Counted from the stretch's first letter, positions 1 through 9,833 are shown. The stretch is 64,000 bases of DNA from JAFDBW01 sp963825575 (GCA_963825575.1 CAWGUB010000010.1:1-64000), one strand, 5' to 3'. The notes: generated by a model from the letters alone, not told the origin. Translations and numbers: made by a program.

Positions 1-889
1 TCCCTTCGGTCTCGTTACTATAGAAACGCTGCGTGGGATAGGCGAAGTCGATATCACCGTGGGCGGCAAAGGCGTCCAGGATATCTTCCCATATCTCCTG
101 CTCCGAGCCACGACGACGGCGTGGCTCGCAGAGATAGCGGATTGTCAGCATCACGCCGCAATCCTTGACCGTGGTGTAGACCATCGGGGTCAGCTTGGAA
201 TAAAAGATCATAAATTTCTTGGCGGCCTCCCTGAGCTTGCTGGCAGCAGAATCGCTCAGAGATGTGCCGTGCTTCTGGGCAATTTCGGAGAGCAGCTGCT
301 TTGCCTTGCGCCAGTCGCTTTCGAAGGTTACCAGGACCGGGATCTCATTCCAGATGTATTGAAACCCCTGGCTGTAATTGGCCAGGACCTCGTTAAATAT
401 CTTGCCGTTCGGAATATGGATCACACGTCCTGTGCTCTGGTCTGAGTCAACCCAGTTGCCAATTTCCATCAGACTGAACATGAAGATCCGCTGGTCGATG
501 ACGTCGCCCCGGTCGGCACCAATCTGGATGCGGTCGCCTACCTTGAACGGTTGTCGCCAGAGGATGAACGCCCATCCGGCCAGATTGACCAGAGGGATCT
601 GCAGGGCTATTGCCAGACCTGCAGAGAGCAGGCCGAGATAAGTCGAAACAGCCTGGAAGCCGGCAAACCATATCCGACCGATGACAAGGAAGGCCAGCGG
701 GTAGATGATATAGGCGACGGTTTTACGAATGCGATACTGAACCTGGACATCACGGTCACGCAGCATAACGGTCATGATCAGTTTTTTGATCAACCAGAAG
801 AAGACGATTGCAAGGATTGTGTAGAAAACCCTGCTTTCGAAAAACTGGCCGCTTAAAAGATGATCTTGCAGTGCATTCAAGGTGTTCAT
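1..889 (-). CDS. Mechanosensitive ion channel, MscS family (partial, C-terminus cut by window edge)
   Basis: The open frame runs from an ATG at 889 off the left edge of the window, giving 296 codons without a stop. The N-terminus reads MNTLNALQDHLLSGQFFES. Three hydrophobic segments follow. The pore-lining region contains the MscS-type motif AIALQIPLVNLAGWAFI, and then the start of the beta-domain with QPFKVGDRIQIG. These are hallmarks of small-conductance mechanosensitive channels, which release solutes across the inner membrane on hypo-osmotic shock. A good ribosome site (TTGGAGGG) lies about 9 bases before the start. The gene is transcribed alone, codirectional with lon. Confidence 0.9.
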   Translation of the reverse strand, partial: MNTLNALQDHLLSGQFFESRVFYTILAIVFFWLIKKLIMTVMLRDRDVQVQYRIRKTVAYIIYPLAFLVIGRIWFAGFQAVSTYLGLLSAGLAIALQIPLVNLAGWAFILWRQPFKVGDRIQIGADRGDVIDQRIFMFSLMEIGNWVDSDQSTGRVIHIPNGKIFNEVLANYSQGFQYIWNEIPVLVTFESDWRKAKQLLSEIAQKHGTSLSDSAASKLREAAKKFMIFYSKLTPMVYTTVKDCGVMLTIRYLCEPRRRRGSEQEIWEDILDAFAAHGDIDFAYPTQRFYSNETEG

Positions 890-956
890 ACTTTATCTGT
901 CCCTCCAAGGTTTTTTAATACTAACGAAAAGTCAGTGAGGCGCAATAGCCAGGTGA

Positions 957-995
957 CCATAAAAGGGCTCTCCATTGTGAAGAGCCCTTTTATGG
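957..995 (-). terminator. Rho-independent terminator after lon
   Basis: A perfect 15-bp inverted repeat (957-971 with 981-995) with a 9-base loop has A/T-rich stem ends around AGGGCTC/GAGCCCT. It lies just beyond the lon stop codon and before the MscS gene. Confidence 0.8.
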
Positions 996-1022
996 TTTGT
1001 TGTCGGTATTGGCCAGTGTGAA

Positions 1023-3455
1023 TCAGAAGGCGATCCGGTAGGTATCGTCAAATGTTCTGACAAAATGGATCTCCAGCCCTTCTTTCAGGTAGTCCGGCAG
1101 TTCTTCGTAATCTCTGCGGTTGTCCTCCGGGAAGACCAGGATTTTCAACCCTGACCGGCGCGCCGCAATGGTTTTCTCCTTAAGCCCGCCGATCGCCAGG
1201 ACGCGTCCGGTCAAGGTCAGTTCTCCGGTCATGCCGAGACGCCTTTTCACCGTCTTGCCGGTGATCATTGAAACCAGTGCGGTGGCCATGGTGATACCGG
1301 CGGAAGGTCCGTCCTTCGGCGTGGCCCCCGCCGGGACGTGCAAGTGAATAAAGTGCTCGTCGAAGAACTCCGGATCGCCGCCGAAGTCGGTAATGTGGGC
1401 CATGACGTAGGAATAGGCGATCTCGGAGCTTTCGATCATCACATTGCCGAGCTGGCCGGTTTGCTTGAATCCCTTGCTTTTGGCGATCATGGCGGTTGCC
1501 TCGATCTGCAGGGTTACGCCGCCGAGACTGGTCCAGGCCAGACCGGTGGCCACGCCGGGAACCCCTTCGAAAATCTCGTCGGCGGTAAAGACCGGCTTCT
1601 CGAGATAGTTCTCCAGGTCGTGTGTGCCGATGGTCAACTTGTCCAGACTGTCATTCTCGGCGAACTGCATTGCAGATCGCCGCATGATTTTCTTGATCTG
1701 CTTCTCCAGATTACGGACACCGGCTTCACGGGCATAACCATCGATGATCTTCCTGAGAGCAGCTTTGCGAATCGTGACCTGGGCGCGAACCAGGCCATGC
1801 GTGTCTAGGGCCTTGGGAATCAGGTAGCGTTTGGCAATTTCGAGTTTCTCCTCGAGGATATAACCCGAGAGACGGATCATCTCCATGCGGTCAAGCAGGG
1901 GTCGGGGGATGGTATCCAGCTGGTTGGCCGTGGCGATGAAGAGCACGTTGGAGAGATCGAAAGGGACATCAAGGTAATGGTCGCGGAAGCTGCCGTTCTG
2001 CTCCGGGTCCAGAACCTCAAGCAGCGCCGAGGCGGGATCGCCCTGGAAGGACGCACCGATTTTGTCAACCTCGTCGAGCATGATGACCGGGTTGGCGGTG
2101 CCGACAGTTTTCATCGCCTGGATGAATTTTCCTGGCATGGCACCGATGTAGGTGCGACGGTGTCCCTTGATTTCCGCCTCGTCGCGCATGCCGCCCAATG
2201 AGAAGCGAAAGAACTCCCGACCGAGGGCATCGGCAATACTGTGACCGATCGAGGTCTTGCCGACCCCGGGGGGACCGACCAGGCAGAGAATGGATCCTGA
2301 GATGTCGCCCTTCATACGACCGACGGCAACGAACTCGAGAATCCGCTCCTTGACGTCTTTGAGGCCGTAATGGTCGCGGTCGAGGATTCTCCTCGCCCGG
2401 GCGATATTGTACGAATCCTTGCTGAAAAGGCCCCAGGGCAGGATTGTCAGCCAATCGAGGTAGCTGCGGCTGACATTGTACTCGGGAGATGAAGGTTCAA
2501 TCAGTTGCAGTTTTTCCAACTCGTCTTCAACGGCCCGCTCTGCTTCCTCGTTCAGTTTGAGTTTCTTGAGCCGTTTCTGGAATTTCTCGATTTCCGTGAC
2601 CTTGCCTTCTTTTTCCAGCCCCAGTTCCTGCTTGATTGCCTTGAACTGCTCGCGCAGAAAGAATTCGCGCTGCTGGGCGGAAATCTTCTCCTCGATCTGC
2701 CTGGAGATCTTGGTCTGCAGGCGCGACACCTCCAGCTCCTTCTTGAGCAGGACAAGCACCTTGTCGATGCGTTTGCGAACATCGAAAGTGGCCAGGATAT
2801 CCTGCAGCTGCTGACCGTCAGAATTGGTCAGGTTCGCGGCGAAATCGGCCAGGCGACCCGGATCATCAAGGCTGGACCGGTTCAGGAAGAGCTTGATCTC
2901 CTCGCTGTAGAGCGGGTTGATCTGGACTAGCTCCTTGAGGGTTGAGAGGATCGCCATCGAGTAGGCGCGCAATTCCGGGTTGACCGAAAGCTCGGTGGCA
3001 AAGTGGTAGCGCACCCGTGCGTATATCGTCATCCCGCGTTCCTGAATATCTTCGATCTCAAAACGTTCCAGGCTGTTGACCAGTACATGTGCTGCGTTTT
3101 TCTCGGTGTGGAGGACCTTGATGATTTTTGCGGCGACGCCGACCTTGTGCAGGTTCTCAATGCTGTCATCACCATCAAGCTCTCTGACCATGACCAGGCC
3201 GATCGACTGGGCCTGGTGCTCCATAGCCTGGTGCATTGCCGCCACCTGCGCCTGGCCGTTGAGAACCAGGGGGATCATGATGCCGGGGAAGGCTGGTCGC
3301 GGGCGCAGCGGTATGATCGGCAATCCTGTCGGCAGGACCTCCGAAGCCACAACCAACCCCCCCTCGTTGGCGTGTTCCTCGATAATCTCGTTCATTTTGT
3401 CATGATCTATTTCAAAATCGGACATCAGATCATTAAACTCATTTTCATCAGTCAT
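1023..3455 (-). CDS. lon: ATP-dependent protease Lon (LonA type)
   Basis: This 810-residue protein has the full LonA layout. The N-terminal substrate-binding domain spans about 45-240, followed by a helical linker rich in Lys/Glu. The AAA+ module has Walker A GPPGVGKTS near 392-400 and Walker B VIMLDEVDK near 455-463. The C-terminal protease domain has the catalytic dyad Ser718 in PKDGPSAG and Lys761 in GGLKEK. Lon hexamers degrade misfolded and regulatory proteins in the cytoplasm. The start is an ATG preceded by GAGGAG. The gene is divergent from polA and has its own strong promoter. Confidence 0.98.
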   Translation of the reverse strand: MTDENEFNDLMSDFEIDHDKMNEIIEEHANEGGLVVASEVLPTGLPIIPLRPRPAFPGIMIPLVLNGQAQVAAMHQAMEHQAQSIGLVMVRELDGDDSIENLHKVGVAAKIIKVLHTEKNAAHVLVNSLERFEIEDIQERGMTIYARVRYHFATELSVNPELRAYSMAILSTLKELVQINPLYSEEIKLFLNRSSLDDPGRLADFAANLTNSDGQQLQDILATFDVRKRIDKVLVLLKKELEVSRLQTKISRQIEEKISAQQREFFLREQFKAIKQELGLEKEGKVTEIEKFQKRLKKLKLNEEAERAVEDELEKLQLIEPSSPEYNVSRSYLDWLTILPWGLFSKDSYNIARARRILDRDHYGLKDVKERILEFVAVGRMKGDISGSILCLVGPPGVGKTSIGHSIADALGREFFRFSLGGMRDEAEIKGHRRTYIGAMPGKFIQAMKTVGTANPVIMLDEVDKIGASFQGDPASALLEVLDPEQNGSFRDHYLDVPFDLSNVLFIATANQLDTIPRPLLDRMEMIRLSGYILEEKLEIAKRYLIPKALDTHGLVRAQVTIRKAALRKIIDGYAREAGVRNLEKQIKKIMRRSAMQFAENDSLDKLTIGTHDLENYLEKPVFTADEIFEGVPGVATGLAWTSLGGVTLQIEATAMIAKSKGFKQTGQLGNVMIESSEIAYSYVMAHITDFGGDPEFFDEHFIHLHVPAGATPKDGPSAGITMATALVSMITGKTVKRRLGMTGELTLTGRVLAIGGLKEKTIAARRSGLKILVFPEDNRRDYEELPDYLKEGLEIHFVRTFDDTYRIAF

Positions 3456-3492
3456 GGATACAGCTCCTCATTGCAAAGATAAATCCTTAGAA

Positions 3493-3521
3493 AAGCTAAT
3501 CATTTCAGAACGTATTGTCAA
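3493..3521 (-). promoter_or_regulatory. sigma70-type promoter of lon
   Basis: Read on the minus strand, TTGACA (3516-3521) is separated by 17 bases from TAGCTT (3493-3498), about 40 bases upstream of the lon start. The -35 box is perfect and the -10 acceptable. No heat-shock (sigma32 or CIRCE) element was evident. Confidence 0.6.
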
Positions 3522-3637
3522 CCACGTCCTGGTGAGTTAGTGGTCATATTCACTTTGCCTCAGATTTTCTTCTCCTTTGCCTCTTGCACATCTTGTGAAA
3601 TAATACCCGCCACCTGACCCTGAAGGAGCATCGCCAT

Positions 3638-6313
3638 ATGTCTGACCAGCCCCAGAGGCTTTTCCTGATCGACGGTTCGAGTTATATCTACCGGGCCTAC
3701 TATGCCATTCGTCACCTGAGTAATTCGCAGGGAATGGCCACCAACGCCATCTACGGCTTTACCAATATGCTACTCAAGGTGATGCGCGACCTGAAACCGG
3801 ATCAGCTGGCGGTGATTTTCGACAGCAAGGGGCCGACTTTCCGTAAAGACATTTATCCCGAATACAAAGCCAACCGTGCGGCGATGCCGGAAGACCTGGT
3901 GCCACAGATTCCTTATATCAAAAGGGTCGTGGAGGCATTCGGCCTGCCGGGTATCGAAATGCCTGGTTTCGAGGCGGACGATATTATCGCCACTCTAGCG
4001 AAAAAATTTGCCGCCCAGGGAATGGACATCACCGTGGTGACTGGAGACAAGGACCTGATGCAGATCGTCAACGATCGCATTCACCTGCTCGACACCATGA
4101 AGGACAAGGTCTACGGTCCGGCCGAGGTCGCCGAGCGTTTTGGCGCTGCGGACAAGGTCATCGAGGTCCAGGCCCTGTCCGGGGACAGCTCCGACAATAT
4201 TCCCGGTGTCCCGGGGATCGGCGAGAAGACCGCAAAAATGCTGATCGACGAGTATGGTGATATCGAAACGTTGCTCGCCAGTCTTGATCAACTCAAGGGC
4301 AAGCGTCGTGAGAACCTGGAGAAGTTTGCCGATTTGGCGAGACTGTCCAAAAAACTGGTGACGCTTGTTGATAATCTTGACCTGGAGGTTGACGATCATG
4401 CCTTTGCCTTGACCGAGCCGGACCGTGAAGCCTTGACCAAGCTCTTCAGGGAATGTGAGTTTTACAAGCTGCTTCAGGAGTTTGCTGTTGACACAAAAGA
4501 TCGAGCTGAAGGCGCAGGCTACCGGGCGGTATTGACGGAATCCGGACTTGCAGAGCTGGTCGCAGCGCTTGAAGGTTCCGAACGCTTCGCTTTTGACACG
4601 GAAACCACCAGTCTGGATGCCATGCGTGCCGAACTGGTTGGTCTCTCATTTGCCGTGACAGCGGGTGAGGCCTGGTACGTCCCGGTCGGGCACCACTACC
4701 TCGGGATGCCCGAGCAGTTGCCGCTCGACAGGGTCCTAGATACAGTCAGGCCTCTGCTTGCTTCGCCCCGTCACCTGAAGATCGGACAGAACCTCAAGTA
4801 CGATATCCTGGTCCTGGCGCGGGCCGGCGTCGAAGTCGGTGGCCCGATCTATGACACCATGCTGGCCAGTTACCTGGCCAATCCGGCCGCCCGATCCCAC
4901 GGCATGGACAACCTGGCCGCCGAGCTGCTCAACTACCAGACCATCAGCTACAGCGAGGTCGCCGGCAGCGGCAAGAAACAGATCGGGTTCGAAGAGGTCG
5001 AGGTTGAGAAGGCGACCACCTATGCTGCCGAGGACGCTGACATCACCCTGCGCCTTTATGAAAAACTCGTGTTGATGGTGACCGAGCAGCAACAGGATAA
5101 ACTGCTCAACGACGTGGAGATACCCCTGCTGCAGATACTGGTTGGCATGGAGCGGGCCGGTATTCGGATCGACCCGGAGTTCCTCGGTGGGCTCTCCGCC
5201 GACATGGAGAAAAAGCTTACCGTCCTCGAGGCCGACATCCATCAGCTGGCCGGTGGCCCCTTCAATATCGGTTCGCCGAAGCAGCTCGGCGAGGTGTTGT
5301 TCGAGAACCTTGGCCTGCCCAAGGGCAAGAAGACCAAGACCGGCTGGTCGACCGACGTGGAGGTGCTGAACAACCTCGCCGAGGAGCACGAGATTGCAGC
5401 GAAGATTCTCGATTATCGCTCTCTGATGAAACTGAAGGGGACCTATACGGATGCCTTGCCAAAACTGATCCATCCCGAAACCGGTCGCATTCATACCAGC
5501 TTCAACCAGGCAGTGACGGCTACCGGCAGACTTTCATCGAGTGATCCTAATCTACAAAATATTCCGATCCGGACCGAAGAGGGCAGGCGTATCCGCGAGG
5601 GATTCGTCCCATCCGACGGTTGCGTCCTTTTATCGGCAGATTACTCACAGGTCGAATTGCGCATCCTCGCCCATATGGCAGACGAGCCGGCGCTCAAGGA
5701 GGCCTTTGCCCGTGGTGAGGATATCCATCGCAGCACGGCCAGCGAGGTGCTCGGACTTTTCCCCGAAATGGTGACCGACGAACAGCGTCGCGCAGCCAAG
5801 GCGATTAATTTCGGCGTTGTCTATGGCATCAGCGCCTTCGGTCTGGCCAAACAGCTTGGCATCAATCGTCGCGAGGCGCAGCAGTTCATTGATACCTACT
5901 TTGAGCGCTATCCAGGTATCCGAACCTTCATGGACGCCTGTATCGCCGAGGCCCGCGAAAAGATGTACGTGACGACCCTGCTCGGCAGACGCTGTGCGAT
6001 CCCGGAAATCAACAGCAAAAACGGCGCGGTGCGTGGTTACGCGGAACGCAACGCCATCAACTATCCGGTACAGGGCTCGGCTGCCGACATCATCAAGCTT
6101 GCCATGGTCAGGATTGCTGCCCGTCTCGCCGAACAAGGCTTGAAAGCCCGCATGCTTTTACAGGTGCATGATGAGCTGGTTTTCGATGTCCCGCATGCAG
6201 AGCTCGAAAAGGTCTCAGCTCTTGTCAAATCGGAAATGCAGGGGGCCGTCGACTTGAGCGTGCCGCTTCTCGTCGAAGTCGGCAGTGGGAGCAATTGGCG
6301 CGAAGCGCACTAG
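3638..6313 (+). CDS. polA: DNA polymerase I
   Basis: This 891-residue protein has all three Pol I domains. The 5'-3' exonuclease is at about 1-290. The 3'-5' proofreading exonuclease appears intact, with FDTETTSLD near 319-327. The polymerase domain has motif A DYSQVELRILAHM near 667, motif B RRAAKAINFGVVYG near 717-730 and motif C QVHDELVFDV near 841. It fills gaps in Okazaki-fragment maturation and excision repair. The start ATG follows GAAGGAGCATCGCCAT, with AAGGAG as ribosome site. The gene stands alone, divergent from lon. Confidence 0.98.
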   Translation: MSDQPQRLFLIDGSSYIYRAYYAIRHLSNSQGMATNAIYGFTNMLLKVMRDLKPDQLAVIFDSKGPTFRKDIYPEYKANRAAMPEDLVPQIPYIKRVVEAFGLPGIEMPGFEADDIIATLAKKFAAQGMDITVVTGDKDLMQIVNDRIHLLDTMKDKVYGPAEVAERFGAADKVIEVQALSGDSSDNIPGVPGIGEKTAKMLIDEYGDIETLLASLDQLKGKRRENLEKFADLARLSKKLVTLVDNLDLEVDDHAFALTEPDREALTKLFRECEFYKLLQEFAVDTKDRAEGAGYRAVLTESGLAELVAALEGSERFAFDTETTSLDAMRAELVGLSFAVTAGEAWYVPVGHHYLGMPEQLPLDRVLDTVRPLLASPRHLKIGQNLKYDILVLARAGVEVGGPIYDTMLASYLANPAARSHGMDNLAAELLNYQTISYSEVAGSGKKQIGFEEVEVEKATTYAAEDADITLRLYEKLVLMVTEQQQDKLLNDVEIPLLQILVGMERAGIRIDPEFLGGLSADMEKKLTVLEADIHQLAGGPFNIGSPKQLGEVLFENLGLPKGKKTKTGWSTDVEVLNNLAEEHEIAAKILDYRSLMKLKGTYTDALPKLIHPETGRIHTSFNQAVTATGRLSSSDPNLQNIPIRTEEGRRIREGFVPSDGCVLLSADYSQVELRILAHMADEPALKEAFARGEDIHRSTASEVLGLFPEMVTDEQRRAAKAINFGVVYGISAFGLAKQLGINRREAQQFIDTYFERYPGIRTFMDACIAEAREKMYVTTLLGRRCAIPEINSKNGAVRGYAERNAINYPVQGSAADIIKLAMVRIAARLAEQGLKARMLLQVHDELVFDVPHAELEKVSALVKSEMQGAVDLSVPLLVEVGSGSNWREAH

Positions 6314-6415
6314 GTCTGCTGCTGAAGCTTGACAAAAACATGAATAACAGTGATGCTTGCCAGCATCGTCGGATAGATGTCTGACTAATAATTATGGTTC
6401 TCGGGAGGTAAAACA

Positions 6416-7345
6416 ATGAAACATTTGCGTCTTGTCCTGTCTGTCTGGGTTGCACTGCTGTTATTTTCCGGCTCGGCTTTTGCCTATTTGCAACCGAACG
6501 TCAATCTCGGTTTCACGAGTTTCCTCGATGGTGGACCACCTGCCGGTCCCGGACATTACATCTCTGAATACCTGCAATTTTACACCGCGGATGATCTGAA
6601 AGACGGCCCTCCCGGTAATAATGAGGTAGATGTCTGGATCCTCATGAACCAGTATATCTATCAATCGGACCAGGCCGTGCTGTTCGGTGGCAAATGGGGG
6701 CTCAACGTGATGCTGCCCATTGTCTCCCTTGACGTGGATTCCCTCTACCTGAGTGACAATGGAACCGGCGTCGGTGACCTGCTGGTCGGCCCTTATATCC
6801 AGTGGGACCCGATTATGGGCGAAAACGGGCCGATCATGCTCAACCGGATTGAATTCCAGACCATCTGGCCGACCGGTGATTACGATGACGACAAAAACCT
6901 CAACCAGGGCAGCAACCATTTTTCCTTCAATCCGTATTGGGCAGCAACCGTTTTCCTTGGCCCCAAGGCGACGGTCTCCTGGCGCCTGCATTACCTCTGG
7001 AATGACAAGAACGATGAGTTTCGGGCAACCCCGGTAGGCCTTTCCCCCGTGGATTTGGATCTGGAACCAGGCGATGCTATCCATGCTAATTTTGCGGCGG
7101 CCTACGAAGTGCTTCCCAAACAGTTGCGCCTCGGTATCAACGGCTACTGGTTCGACCAGATCACTCATACCAAGGTCGAGGGCAATGATGCCAATGACGA
7201 CGAAAAGGTCTTCGCGATCGGCCCCGGACTGGTTTACCACTTTTCCCAGGATACGCATCTGTTTGCTAACGCCTACTTCGAAAGCGGTGCTGAGAACCGC
7301 CCCGAAGGTGAGCGTTACAACCTGAGGTTTGTGCATCACTTCTAG
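6416..7345 (+). CDS. Outer-membrane beta-barrel protein, Phenol_MetA_deg/SphA-like family
   Basis: The 309-residue product begins with a clear signal peptide (MKHLRLVLSVWVALLLFSGSAFA, cleavage about residue 23). Alternating amphipathic strands follow, and the chain ends in an aromatic residue (LRFVHHF), as outer-membrane barrels do. The pattern NEVDVWILMNQYIY...LLVGPYIQWDP...RIEFQTIWPTGDYD matches the MetA-pathway phenol-degradation family of putative outer-membrane transporters. The substrate is unknown. A GGGAGG ribosome site precedes the ATG. It is monocistronic, with a strong terminator downstream. Confidence 0.75.
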   Translation: MKHLRLVLSVWVALLLFSGSAFAYLQPNVNLGFTSFLDGGPPAGPGHYISEYLQFYTADDLKDGPPGNNEVDVWILMNQYIYQSDQAVLFGGKWGLNVMLPIVSLDVDSLYLSDNGTGVGDLLVGPYIQWDPIMGENGPIMLNRIEFQTIWPTGDYDDDKNLNQGSNHFSFNPYWAATVFLGPKATVSWRLHYLWNDKNDEFRATPVGLSPVDLDLEPGDAIHANFAAAYEVLPKQLRLGINGYWFDQITHTKVEGNDANDDEKVFAIGPGLVYHFSQDTHLFANAYFESGAENRPEGERYNLRFVHHF

Positions 7346-7410
7346 GCATTACCCGGATTGCAGTTATCTTCCCAGGGCCATCCGAGACCGGGTGGCCCTG
7401 CAGATTGTTG

Positions 7411-7445
7411 ACAACCCCCGCAGCGATGCGGGGGTTGTTTTTTTA
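7411..7445 (+). terminator. Rho-independent terminator after the outer-membrane protein gene
   Basis: The 11-bp stem CAACCCCCGCA/TGCGGGGGTTG has a GCGA loop and is followed by eight T residues. It is an almost ideal intrinsic terminator. Confidence 0.95.
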
Positions 7446-7471
7446 CCTGGAAGTGGAGTTTTTATGAAACT

Positions 7472-7996
7472 AAGGGCAACAGATGGTTAATCTGTTGCCC
7501 TTTTACATTGGACTTTGGAACTTAAAGACAAAAGAAAAATCCGGGGGTCGCGCCCCCCGACTGCGCCTTACTCTTTTGCTGGCCCAAAAGAGTAAGCAGA
7601 AAAGGGCCTGCGCTGCGCTGGGCATGTCTGGTTCGTCAAGGCGGCAACCTCAATCCGAATTATTCTAATCGAGCAAAAGCCTACGCTTCCCCCGCAGGTG
7701 ACGAGGCTCTTGTGAGCCTCTCCTTCTGTGGAGGATTGTTTCAGTGGTTGTGCTTTTCAGGCTTTTCCCTTGTAAGTCACACTGCAAGGAAGGCCCCCCT
7801 GTAACGGGCCGGCTTCTTGAGCTCTGTCGTCTATTGATGACTCAGACATCCGGCAAAGGAGATGCCCTCCGCAAGGAGCAGGCACTTTTGCATACTTTTG
7901 TTGCCGGACAAAAGTATGGCGTTTGGCGGGACGCGACCCGCCGGTTTTGTCTTTCAAAAAAAGCACAAGGGCAACAGATAACCATCTGTTGCCCTT
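7472..7996. repeat. Multi-hairpin interspersed element, copy A (non-coding)
   Basis: This 525-bp element is bounded on both sides by the same 13-bp-stem hairpin, AAGGGCAACAGAT/ATCTGTTGCCCTT (7472-7502 and 7967-7996). Moving inward from the left end come a GGGGGTCGCGCCCCC palindrome (about 7541-7559) and the hairpin TTACTCTTTTG/CAAAAGAGTAA (7568-7595). From the right end come GGCGGGACGCGACCCGCC (7925-7942) and ATACTTTTG/CAAAAGTAT (7892-7917). The two ends are therefore imperfect inverted copies of each other. The short open frames inside look random. Copies occur near 28441, 55995 and 58791. Confidence 0.85.
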
Positions 7997-8107
7997 CTAA
8001 ACACCAATGCTGGTATGTATGTTTTCTCTGTCCACGACGCAAATCTTGCCACGGTCACCCAATCGTGACATGATGCCCGCCGCTGAAAACTTATACAGGA
8101 TGTGTTG

Positions 8108-8368
8108 ATGGTTAAAGAGAACGACTTCGTCGCTATATTCCATTCGATCCATCGGGTTCTCAAGGCCGAGAAAATTCTCAAGTCTGCGAAGGTGGACTTC
8201 CTTCTGATTCCGGTCCCCCGGCAGCTGAACTCAGACTGCGGCCTTGCCTTGCGTTTCTCGCCTGAAGTCAAAGATGAACTGCTGGCGGTGCTTGCCAACG
8301 AAAACCTGCCACCGGTTGAATTGCACCAACGTAAAGCGGGTGCCTACTTGGCGGTAAAACCCGGCTGA
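8108..8368 (+). CDS. DUF3343 family small protein (putative Se/S carrier-like)
   Basis: This is a protein of about 86 residues. The sequence MVKENDFVAIFHSIHRVLKAEKILKSAKVDFLLIPVPRQLNSDCGLALRF resembles the DUF3343 family. That family has a conserved Cys after PR-L-SDCG-A and is often annotated as a putative selenium/sulfur carrier. I chose the ATG at 8108 because AGGA lies 7-8 bases upstream; GTG and TTG codons six and three bases earlier are possible but poorly placed. It sits alone between repeat A and ffh. The molecular role is unproven. Confidence 0.7.
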   Translation: MVKENDFVAIFHSIHRVLKAEKILKSAKVDFLLIPVPRQLNSDCGLALRFSPEVKDELLAVLANENLPPVELHQRKAGAYLAVKPG

Positions 8369-8483
8369 GTTATGCGGCGGCGGAGCCGGAAGACGCCCTG
8401 TTTTCGCTTGACAAAGTCCTCGCGGGTTCACTAAAGTGCAACATTTGTCCATACTGCAATTCGGGCAATAAAGTGACTGGCAG

Positions 8484-9833
8484 ATGTTTGATACCTTAAC
8501 CGAGAAATTTGACAACGTTTTCAAGCAGTTGCGCGGACGTGGGCGCCTCTCCGAAGAGAACATCCAGCAGGCCCTGCGTGAAGTGCGGTTGGCACTTCTG
8601 GAAGCGGATGTCAATTTCAAGGTTGTAAAGGATTTCGTGGCCGCGGTTCGTGAACGTGCGGTTGGTCATGATGTCCTCGAGAGTTTGACCCCGGGTCAAC
8701 AGGTCATCCAGATTGTCCGTGACGAACTGGGCCGGTTGATGGGCGGGTCGGAAAACAACCAGCTTGACCTGGGCGCGCGTCCGCCGGTACCGATCATGCT
8801 CTGCGGCCTTCAGGGTGCGGGCAAGACCACAACCTGCGGCAAACTGGCCCTCAAACTGCGCAAGGAAAAGCGCAATCCGTTGCTGGTCCCGGCTGATGTT
8901 TACCGGCCTGCTGCTATTGAACAGCTTAAAACACTCGGCCGTCAGATCGATGTCCCGGTGTTCGACAGCCGAGCCGATCAGGACCCGGTCGAGATTTGTC
9001 GTCAGGCCCTCGAGTTTGCCGACCGGCAGGGTTACGATACACTGATACTCGATACCGCCGGCCGCCTGCATATCGATGATACGCTGATGCAGGAGCTGGA
9101 GAGGATTCGCTCCAGCGTGGAGCCGCGTGAAATCCTGCTGGTGGCGGATGCCATGACCGGTCAGGATGCGGTCAACGTGGCCAGTTCCTTCAACGAGCGC
9201 CTTGGCCTGACCGGGATTGTGCTAACCAAGCTCGACGGTGATGCCCGCGGTGGTGCCGCCCTGTCGATACGGGCAGTCACGGGCAAGCCGATCAAGCTGG
9301 TCGGTATGGGAGAAAAGCTGGAGGCCCTGGAGACCTTCCATCCCGAAAGGATGGCACAGCGTATCCTGGGTATGGGAGATGTACTCTCCCTGATCGAGAA
9401 GGCCGAAGCCGCTTTCGACGAGAAGGAAGCCGCCAACCTGGAGCAGCGTCTCCGTGATGATGGTTTCACCCTGGAGACATTCAGGGAGCAGCTCAAGTCG
9501 ATCAAGAAGATGGGATCGATGGAGTCGATGCTTTCGCTGATTCCGGGGGCGGGCAAGGCCCTCAAGAAGATGAAGGGGATGCAGCTCCCCGACGATGAGC
9601 TGAAAAAGATCGAGGCGATCATCAACTCGATGACGCGCAAGGAACGACGAAATCACAAGATCATCAATGGCTCCAGGCGGTTGCGTATCGCCAATGGCAG
9701 CGGCACGAGGGTGCAGGACGTCAATCAGCTGCTCAAACGATTCACCGAAGCCCAGAAGATGATGAAGAAAATGCAGAAGATGGGCCCCAAAGGTATGCGC
9801 GGCATGATGGGCCCTGGTGGTTTTCCGATGTAA
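8484..9833 (+). CDS. ffh: Signal recognition particle GTPase Ffh (SRP54)
   Basis: The 449-residue protein has an N-terminal four-helix bundle (1-90) and a G domain with P-loop GLQGAGKTT (108-116), LILDTAGR and TKLDGDARGG. A C-terminal methionine-rich M domain (about 325-449) ends in KMMKKMQKMGPKGMRGMMGPGGFPM-like repeats. Ffh with 4.5S RNA binds nascent signal sequences and docks on FtsY. It begins a run of ribosome and tRNA-maturation genes in the order ffh-rpsP-khpA-rimM-trmD. No 4.5S RNA gene was recognised nearby. Confidence 0.97.
   Translation: MFDTLTEKFDNVFKQLRGRGRLSEENIQQALREVRLALLEADVNFKVVKDFVAAVRERAVGHDVLESLTPGQQVIQIVRDELGRLMGGSENNQLDLGARPPVPIMLCGLQGAGKTTTCGKLALKLRKEKRNPLLVPADVYRPAAIEQLKTLGRQIDVPVFDSRADQDPVEICRQALEFADRQGYDTLILDTAGRLHIDDTLMQELERIRSSVEPREILLVADAMTGQDAVNVASSFNERLGLTGIVLTKLDGDARGGAALSIRAVTGKPIKLVGMGEKLEALETFHPERMAQRILGMGDVLSLIEKAEAAFDEKEAANLEQRLRDDGFTLETFREQLKSIKKMGSMESMLSLIPGAGKALKKMKGMQLPDDELKKIEAIINSMTRKERRNHKIINGSRRLRIANGSGTRVQDVNQLLKRFTEAQKMMKKMQKMGPKGMRGMMGPGGFPM

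Noticed and set aside
4736..5494. 252-codon reverse-strand frame inside polA
   Set aside because: It is antisense to a fully conserved polymerase gene, and its translation shows no family.
6461..7339. 292-codon reverse-strand frame inside the outer-membrane protein gene
   Set aside because: It mirrors the codon pattern of the forward gene; the forward product has a signal peptide and a known family.
7483..8073. Open frames inside repeat A that could be small genes
   Set aside because: They translate palindromic repeat DNA, are not kept intact in the other copies and lack ribosome sites.
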